From Leptospira saintgironsiae (GTDB taxonomy: Bacteria; Spirochaetota; Leptospiria; Leptospirales; Leptospiraceae), in contig NZ_NPDR01000001.1 of the NCBI RefSeq assembly GCF_002811765.1, forward strand, positions 62,001 to 126,000: a stretch of DNA of 64,000 nt, read 5' to 3'. The notes below the pieces were generated by a model. The model was not told the DNA's origin and ran no database searches. It saw nothing but the letters and a program-made list of their open reading frames with translations. A program made the translations under genes and the position numbers. Shown here one piece after another: positions 59,243 through 64,000 of the stretch. Numbering within the stretch: the first letter of the stretch is position 1; each line of letters starts with the position of its first letter.

Positions 59243-59794
59243 TTAATCGTTTTTCTTTTTCTTTTTGGATTTTTTAGACTTCTTGGAGTCATCGTCATCA
59301 TCTTTGTCTATTTTAGACTTCTTTGACTTTTTAGATTTTTTGGAATCTCCATCATCATCGTCCTTATCTTTATCCTTCTTGGATTTTTTGGACTTCTTAG
59401 AATCAGAATCGTCGTCATCTTTATCTTTTTTGGATTTCTTGGATTCCTTATCGTCATCCTCGTCCTTGTCTTTCTTAGCCTTTTTCTTTTTCTTAGGCTC
59501 GTCTTTATCGTCGTCTTCGTCCTTATCTTTGGACTTCTTAGCCTTAGATTTTTTTACCGAATCTCCTGAATCAGAAGCCTTTCCAGGTTTAGCCCTGCAA
59601 TAAGCATCTACATTAGTTCCGTCTTGTTTACTATAACCGGAAACCCAAGTACAATCTGAATCGGATTCACATTGGCCTTTAGATAAACCTTGGCATTGGG
59701 ATTCTGCAGAAAGAGAAGTCCCACTTAAAATAAGCAGACCTGCAAAGAGAATACTAGTTATGAATTTTAAAAGATATATCGGCTTACGATACAT
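59243..59794 (-). CDS. Exported protein with Cys-rich head and Lys/Asp low-complexity tail
   Basis: 183 residues. A signal peptide (about 1-30) is followed by a small module with four Cys (CQGLSKGQCESDSDCTW, then DAYCRAKPGK), and then about 110 residues made almost only of Lys, Asp, Ser and Glu. The tail repeats blocks of the type KKSKKSKK and DKDDDD at least four times, with increasing regularity toward the C-terminus. Such a strongly mixed-charge tail is probably disordered. The Cys module with WxxGY and YCR resembles a short domain seen in other bacterial Lys-rich proteins, but I cannot name it. Function unknown. Confidence 0.75.
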   Translation of the reverse strand: MYRKPIYLLKFITSILFAGLLILSGTSLSAESQCQGLSKGQCESDSDCTWVSGYSKQDGTNVDAYCRAKPGKASDSGDSVKKSKAKKSKDKDEDDDKDEPKKKKKAKKDKDEDDDKESKKSKKDKDDDDSDSKKSKKSKKDKDKDDDDGDSKKSKKSKKSKIDKDDDDDSKKSKKSKKKKKND

Positions 59795-59904
59795 TCTATC
59801 GACTCCTAAATCGAATGGTTCGACAAGGTTCTATGTCGAAAAAGAATTTGCGATCTGAAATATTCCTATATTTCAAAAAAATTATATTAGAATCATTTTA
59901 AAAA

Positions 59905-59934
59905 GGTGGGTCGGGAGGGGAATTCCTCCCGACC
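59905..59934 (-). terminator. Terminator of the gene remnant
   Basis: GGTCGGGAGG pairs over 10 bp with CCTCCCGACC, loop GGAATT on the + strand. Read on the - strand a short run CACC is followed by TTTTT. It begins 15 bases after the TGA that ends the shifted remnant frame. Confidence 0.75.
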
Positions 59935-59949
59935 AAACACAGTCAGGAA

Positions 59950-60292
59950 TCAACCGCCATAGTACATTAACTGGAACCCGTATATAGGATATAAAATGCC
60001 CATCTAATCTAACATTAACTCCCCGGGTCCATACCTTCAGAGCGGTCCGCATTCTACTATCGAGTCTTCGAAACGTCAAGCTCACAAAATAAATAAGATG
60101 TGATTTTTGGAAAAAAATTTCATTTGGAAATATCTTTTTTCGAACGGTCGATATTCCATCGGCGGCCAAAAAGATTATATTCACTATTTGTAATGGTCTT
60201 TTATGCAGATCGGCCGTGTTCCAAACTTTATACAGGTCGTTCAGATTCTTAATCGGAGCGGAATTAACAGGATATATACATCCCAGTTTCAA
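59950..60292 (-). pseudogene. Frameshifted remnant of an unidentified, possibly outer-membrane, protein gene
   Basis: A frame from 60292 encodes FVSLTFRRLDSRMRTALKVW and GVNVRLDGHF, alternating polar and hydrophobic residues as in beta strands, then runs into unlikely sequence and through a terminator stem to 59882. After GHF, the +1-shifted frame reads IYPIYGFQLMYYGG and stops at TGA (59950-59952), 15 bases before that terminator. An aromatic, glycine-rich end like this is typical of beta-barrel proteins. The simplest reading is a decayed gene with a frameshift near 60000, or a sequencing error. No family recognised; the upstream limit is uncertain. Confidence 0.4.
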
Positions 60293-60360
60293 ATCTGAAA
60301 TATATCATAAGGCAAGGTTCAGAATTGGAGTTATGTTATAGGGAAAATGTAAGAAGAAAT

Positions 60361-60388
60361 AAAAAAGGCCGGAGGTTAGTCCGGCCTT
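60361..60388 (-). terminator. Terminator of the 5S rRNA gene
   Basis: AAGGCCGGA pairs over 9 bp with TCCGGCCTT around GGTTAG. On the - strand it is followed by TTTTTT. It begins 18 bases after the 5S 3' end. Confidence 0.9.
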
Positions 60389-60405
60389 ATATAATTACAG
60401 TAGAA

Positions 60406-60523
<118 letters not shown>

Positions 60524-60653
60524 ATCTATAACCAGTATTCCCGGCGGACCTCGGAAGTCTACCTTTTTTCATAGAAAAAGAAGAAGTTTTTAGGGAGAAG
60601 AAGAAGGCGGATTTTTAAAATTTTTGCTCCGCTAGGCAGAATCGATCTAAGTT

Positions 60654-61298
60654 TTAATATTCTAAAGAAAGTGATCTGACTTCTTCTCTGGAATAGGCAT
60701 CTGGTTTTTTTAATATTTGGACCAATGCTTTGAATTCTCTTGGAAGAAGTTTCCCTGGATGTTTATTAAAATAATATTTAGAAGATCTATAGATTCCATT
60801 TAATCCGCGGCCCCAGTACACTAAATTCAGATAATACTCTAAAACTCCCTTCTTACCTAATTCTTCATCGAGAGCTTGTGCAATTCGGATCTCTCTTAAT
60901 TTACGAGTTAATGTTTTGTCTCTGGATAAAAATAATGTTCTAGCAAGCTGTTGGTCTAAAGTGCTAGCTCCTCTTAACCTTCTGAATAAAAAGACAGCTT
61001 GTATGATAGAAGATTGGATATCAGCTAAAGAATATCCTCTATGTCTGTAGAATCTATAGTCTTCTACTTCTACCAGGTATTCTAAACTTCCTGGAGGTAA
61101 TTCTTCGAGCCTTACCCAATCGTTTTCGAGAGGAACTGACTCTAAATTTTCGGGTAGATAGACTAATTTGTTCTCTCTGAATAAGATCCTTTTTTCAGGA
61201 AAAGTTTGGTAATAGACAAGAAGAAGGAATACTAAGACCAGAATACTTCTGATCCCAAAGAAAAACCATCTATGTAAAAAATGATTTCCTTCGCTCAT
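60654..61298 (-). CDS. mtgA: Monofunctional peptidoglycan glycosyltransferase (GT51)
   Basis: 214 residues. A single N-terminal membrane helix (about 12-31) is followed by a GT51 domain only. The catalytic Glu79 is in VEVEDYRFYRHRG; further motifs are RGASTLDQQLARTLFL, RKLREIRIAQALDEE and YYLNLVYWGRGLNGIYRSSK. No transpeptidase domain is present. It polymerises lipid II glycan strands outside the inner membrane. Its ATG overlaps the stop of the RibD-like gene by 4 bases, so it is translated from the same operon. Confidence 0.9.
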   Translation of the reverse strand: MSEGNHFLHRWFFFGIRSILVLVFLLLVYYQTFPEKRILFRENKLVYLPENLESVPLENDWVRLEELPPGSLEYLVEVEDYRFYRHRGYSLADIQSSIIQAVFLFRRLRGASTLDQQLARTLFLSRDKTLTRKLREIRIAQALDEELGKKGVLEYYLNLVYWGRGLNGIYRSSKYYFNKHPGKLLPREFKALVQILKKPDAYSREEVRSLSLEY

Positions 61299-61963
61299 TG
61301 AACTTCAGGGTTTTTTTGTTTGTCGTATATCAAAAATACTTCCTGCTCTATCTGCTCGGAAGATACAAGTTTCCAATCCGCTTTATCAAAGTTAAAATAT
61401 GCAGATTCTCCTCCAGTAATTGAAGGCAAACCGACTTGTCCTATAAAGAACGGAACTATTGTAAGATAGAGTCTATCCACAAGTCCCTGCCTAAAAAAGG
61501 AATCATTCAGTCTAGGTCCGCCTTCTAAAAGTATTTTGGAATGTCCTCTTGTTTCCAATTCTTTCAGAATGATCTCTGGATCCAGATCTTCTCCCTGCAA
61601 AGGAATAATCTCTGCAAACTCTGATAATTCTGATCTAACCTGGGATTCGTTTTTAAAAGTGCAAAATAGAAGTGGTTTAACTTTAGAAAAATGGAATACT
61701 TTTCTGTCAGAAGGTAATGTCCCAGTTCTAAGGAGGATAATGGCACGGGGCTCCTTCTCCGATTCAACATATCTTAGATGAGTGACTGGATCGTCGTTGA
61801 GTAAGCTGTTTTTTCCGAGGATAAGAGCATCTGCTTCGGAACGGATCTGGTCCATTCTTCTTTTATCATTTCTGGAAGATAGGCCATACCATTTTCCGTC
61901 GGGACGGCATACCTTTCCGTCCAAGGTCATTGCCATATTCACGGCTAAAAAAGGACGACTCAT
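61295..61963 (-). CDS. RibD-type pyrimidine reductase domain protein
   Basis: 222 residues corresponding to the reductase (RibD C-terminal) domain without the N-terminal deaminase. Motifs are FLAVNMAMTLDGKVCRPDG, GLSSRNDKRRMDQIRSEADA, LILGKNSLLNDDP and ILLEGGPRLNDSFF. This fold reduces the riboflavin intermediate with NADPH, and is shared with DHFR-like proteins. It may serve riboflavin synthesis with a separate deaminase, or be a relative with another substrate. It overlaps the BFD-like gene and the transglycosylase gene by 4 bases each. Confidence 0.85.
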   Translation of the reverse strand: MSRPFLAVNMAMTLDGKVCRPDGKWYGLSSRNDKRRMDQIRSEADALILGKNSLLNDDPVTHLRYVESEKEPRAIILLRTGTLPSDRKVFHFSKVKPLLFCTFKNESQVRSELSEFAEIIPLQGEDLDPEIILKELETRGHSKILLEGGPRLNDSFFRQGLVDRLYLTIVPFFIGQVGLPSITGGESAYFNFDKADWKLVSSEQIEQEVFLIYDKQKNPEVQ

Positions 61964-62187
61964 TGAGGTTTAGATGAGAGGGTTTCGGAAAGCAATTTGA
62001 GAACTCTTCCTCTGCAGGTACCACAACCGGTACAACAACTTGTGTCTCTCATCAACTTACCCAAAGTATCATTCCCTCTGCGGATAGAATTTGTAATATC
62101 CTCTTCGGATACTTGGTTGCATACGCAAACCTTTCTAGGTCGCATCAGGGCGTTCAGGTCTATTTGACTAAAGTCGGAAGAATTCAT
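61960..62187 (-). CDS. BFD-like [2Fe-2S] protein
   Basis: 75 residues. Four Cys follow the BFD spacing: Cys21-x-Cys23, 31 residues, then Cys55-x-x-Cys58 (CVC ... CGTC). Two extra Cys at 51-52 lie just before the second pair. Bacterioferritin-associated ferredoxins help release iron from bacterioferritin, but similar domains occur in other redox proteins. No bacterioferritin gene is nearby; it is first in an operon with the RibD-like gene and mtgA, an odd mix. Confidence 0.88.
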   Translation of the reverse strand: MNSSDFSQIDLNALMRPRKVCVCNQVSEEDITNSIRRGNDTLGKLMRDTSCCTGCGTCRGRVLKLLSETLSSKPQ

Positions 62188-62411
62188 CAGGCCTTCTAAT
62201 TATTGGACGCCGAAAGCAAAACCATCACTCAAGCTAAACATTAGAAGGTCAGGATCAAGAGAATTTTTTTCCAATCCGGTGAAAGCCCGACATGCCGGTT
62301 CCGAGGAACTTACAGGCTTTTATAACGGATTCCAGAAGAGATATTTCTCGTTGACAGCCGGACTTTCGAGCTCATCCTCATTCGGAAAATTCCATAAAGG
62401 AAACTTACAGA

Positions 62412-63764
62412 ATGCAAGTGACCAAACGCGCTCCCTTAAGGGAAATATTCGGATGGTGCATGTTCGATTTCGCCAATTCTAGTTATACCACTGTAATTAT
62501 AACAGTCATCTACTGCAGAGTTTTCGCAGAAGTAATCGTTCCAATCTCCTCTAATCCTGCAAATCCATACGAGGATGGAAATTTTTTATTTGGACTAGCT
62601 TTATTTTTCTCTTATTTATTGGTTGTACTGACCGGTCCGTTATTCGGAGCTATCTCAGACTTCTCCGCTAAAAAGAAAACATTCCTTTTCTGGAGTTATA
62701 TCAGCTGTGTCATCAGTACCGCAGCCTTCTGGTTAGTGACAACCCCAGGTTCTTGGGAATTAGGTTTTGCTTTAATCATTCTTTCCAACTTCTTCTTTGC
62801 TTCCGGAGAAAACTTTGCTTCTTCTTTCTTACCTCATTTGGGGCCTAAGGAAGAATTAGGAAAAATTTCAGGATATGCGTGGGGAGTTGGATATATGGGA
62901 GGACTTCTTTCTGTATTCCTAGTCCAAACTCTTGTGGCACCTTCGATTGATCCTGCGATCTACGGTTCTCTTAGATTTGTAGGACCTCTAACAGCACTGT
63001 TCTTCTTGCTTGCTGGAATTCCAACATTCTTACTTTTGAAAGAATACCAACCTGCTATTAAAATACCGACGGGAGAAAGTTATCTCACTATCGGTTTTAA
63101 ACAATTATCAGAGAGTATTAAATCGATAAAACATTTCAAAGATCTAGTCATCTATTTGATCTCTCTATTCTTCTCTATGGCTGCGCTTGCTATCGTGATC
63201 GCATTTGCATTCTTATATGGAAACCAAGAGATCAAGATCACATCCGGACAAGAAGCTACCCTATTCGTAATGCTTCAGTTTTTTGCAATGATAGGTGCGA
63301 TATTTTTCGGATTCGTTCAGGATAAGATCGGAGCCAAAAAAACTTTTAATATCACTTTGGTATTTTGGATCTTCTGCCTGCTCGGAATTTATTTCGTAAG
63401 AGAGATTACTGGTTTTGTAAACGGACTAGGCGTGGATATCTCAGTACAATGGGTATTCGTAATTTTTGGAACTCTTGCAGGTTCAGGAGTTGGATCTACC
63501 CAATCAGCAAGTAGAGCAATTGTCGGGGTCTTCTCCCCTGAATCCAAGTCTGGAGAATTTTTCGGTCTTTGGGGTCTTTCCGGAAAACTGGCAGCTGCCA
63601 TCGGAGTTTTTGCGATCGGTATATTACAGAAAATTTTCGATCTAAGAAATGCATTTTTAGTGGTCGCTGTATTTTTCTTTATCTCTTTGATCATTAATAC
63701 ATTCGTGAATGAAAAAAGAGGGATTGAAAAGGCTAAGGATTGGGAAAGAAACGGAGGGCATTAG
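62412..63764 (+). CDS. MFS transporter, UMF1 (Atg22-like) family
   Basis: 450 residues with about twelve transmembrane helices. The start WCMFDFANSSYTTVIITVIY and the GAISDFSAKKKTFLFWSY segment are diagnostic of the UMF1/YxiO family, related to vacuolar Atg22. Further marks are LGKISGYAWGVGYMGG and GVGSTQSASRAIVG. Substrates of bacterial members are unknown; Atg22 exports amino acids from vacuoles. It is in the inner membrane. A leader of about 220 bases precedes it, separating it from the divergent BFD-like operon. Confidence 0.88.
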   Translation: MQVTKRAPLREIFGWCMFDFANSSYTTVIITVIYCRVFAEVIVPISSNPANPYEDGNFLFGLALFFSYLLVVLTGPLFGAISDFSAKKKTFLFWSYISCVISTAAFWLVTTPGSWELGFALIILSNFFFASGENFASSFLPHLGPKEELGKISGYAWGVGYMGGLLSVFLVQTLVAPSIDPAIYGSLRFVGPLTALFFLLAGIPTFLLLKEYQPAIKIPTGESYLTIGFKQLSESIKSIKHFKDLVIYLISLFFSMAALAIVIAFAFLYGNQEIKITSGQEATLFVMLQFFAMIGAIFFGFVQDKIGAKKTFNITLVFWIFCLLGIYFVREITGFVNGLGVDISVQWVFVIFGTLAGSGVGSTQSASRAIVGVFSPESKSGEFFGLWGLSGKLAAAIGVFAIGILQKIFDLRNAFLVVAVFFFISLIINTFVNEKRGIEKAKDWERNGGH

Positions 63765-63787
63765 TCCTCCTTCTTCCAAGCTTTTGC

Positions 63788-63816
63788 TTGAAAATCTGAA
63801 ACTACTCGTTTATAAT
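63788..63816 (+). promoter_or_regulatory. Near-consensus sigma-70-type promoter
   Basis: TTGAAA and TATAAT are separated by exactly 17 bases. The expected start site, 6-7 bases after the -10 box, falls on the GTG start codon of the following gene at 63823. Confidence 0.7.
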
Positions 63817-63822
63817 TAAATC

Positions 63823-64000
63823 GTGGCTGGCGAGTTTAATACAGAAGATGAGTTCGAGTCCCATCAAAGCCAAAGAAAATTGGCTTTGGCGACTATGGAC
63901 GAATTGACTCAAACCAAATTAGATCTTTTAGATTCCGGTAAAGAAGTTCCTAAATTTCTAAACTACGCCATCTCTTACTTAAACCGTAAATATCTAACAG
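63823..64000 (+). CDS. Hypothetical protein, 3'-truncated by window edge, probably leaderless
   Basis: The frame from GTG at 63823 stays open to the end of the window (59 full codons), reading AGEFNTEDEFESHQSQRKL then ATMDELTQTKLDLLDSGKEV and YAISYLNRKYLT. It is acidic and helical with no signal peptide. No Shine-Dalgarno sequence is present, but a strong promoter places the likely transcription start at the GTG itself, favouring leaderless translation. Family not recognised from this fragment. Confidence 0.65.
   Translation, partial: MAGEFNTEDEFESHQSQRKLALATMDELTQTKLDLLDSGKEVPKFLNYAISYLNRKYLT

Noticed and set aside
59265..59603. + strand frame encoding Leu/Asp/Phe/Ser repeats
   Set aside because: It is the antisense image of the Lys/Asp repeat tail, produced by its low-complexity composition.
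59882..60292. Intact 136-residue gene upstream of the Lys-rich gene
   Set aside because: Its last part passes through a strong terminator hairpin; the shifted frame that stops before the hairpin is the better 3' end, so it is described as a remnant.
62250..62345. Cobalamin riboswitch before the MFS transporter
   Set aside because: Only the GGTGAAA core matches; the upstream GGTTCC-type and downstream B12-box segments are not recognisable. Kept only as a low-interest finding.

Overview
The window looks like chromosomal DNA of a spirochaete of the genus Leptospira. The reasons are: roughly 40% G+C; many exported proteins with relaxed spirochaetal lipoboxes; two tandem DUF1554 lipoproteins (a Leptospira-centred family); a gene closely resembling the flagellar coiling protein FcpA; an LpxA gene; and a single 5S rRNA gene with no 16S or 23S beside it, as expected from the dispersed rRNA genes of this genus. 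I cannot place it in a subclade. No insertion sequence, prophage, CRISPR array or tRNA gene was seen. Gene density is high, and only one stretch looks degenerate (about 59950-60292).

Layout. 1-7740: cell-envelope block with a truncated hypothetical gene, three tandem lipoprotein genes, and an exported protein divergent from an ECF sigma factor/FecR pair. 7749-10878: DoxX, a 54-residue protein, an ABC-F ATPase and a rhodanese. 10890-18570: lipid and CoA-type metabolism, with a TetR regulator plus hydrolase divergent from an acetoacetate decarboxylase-like gene, a neutral ceramidase-like protein, a thiolase, and an LLM oxidoreductase/SDR pair. 18746-26750: MGMT, dihydroorotase, a HAMP-TPR receptor lacking an output domain, homoserine dehydrogenase, a STAS protein, and separate CoaB and CoaC genes. 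26787-32010: a CorC/HlyC-type transporter, a TPR protein with a degenerate CHAT-like end, and GpsA. 32168-37134: hypothetical protein, metallophosphoesterase, nucleotidyltransferase, zinc-ribbon membrane protein and RecG, all in one direction.

37199-43202: a lipoprotein, an M15 peptidase, LpxA, an Hpt protein, and the minus-strand run DnaC-like loader, FolK, PanB, DAHP synthase-like. 43545-51748: FcpA, a Baeyer-Villiger-type monooxygenase, then TlyA, polyprenyl synthase and MDR reductase in overlapping frames, a dienelactone hydrolase, an RlmL-like methyltransferase and a GlcG-like protein. 51885-59159: a second ceramidase-like lipoprotein, a hotdog protein, and the glycine cleavage operon gcvT-gcvH-gcvP. 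59243-64000: a Lys/Asp polyampholyte protein, a frameshifted gene remnant, the 5S rRNA gene, a BFD-ferredoxin/RibD-reductase/transglycosylase operon, an MFS transporter, and the start of a gene that appears to be leaderless.

Most of this is ordinary housekeeping. The points most worth checking are: a ceramidase-like enzyme with Thr at the expected catalytic Ser; a DAHP synthase-like protein with Asp at the expected metal-ligand Cys; a tightly coupled phosphoesterase/nucleotidyltransferase pair; a small repeated module shared by the FecR protein and its divergent neighbour; a repeated short palindrome just downstream of two genes; and the leaderless promoter at the right edge.
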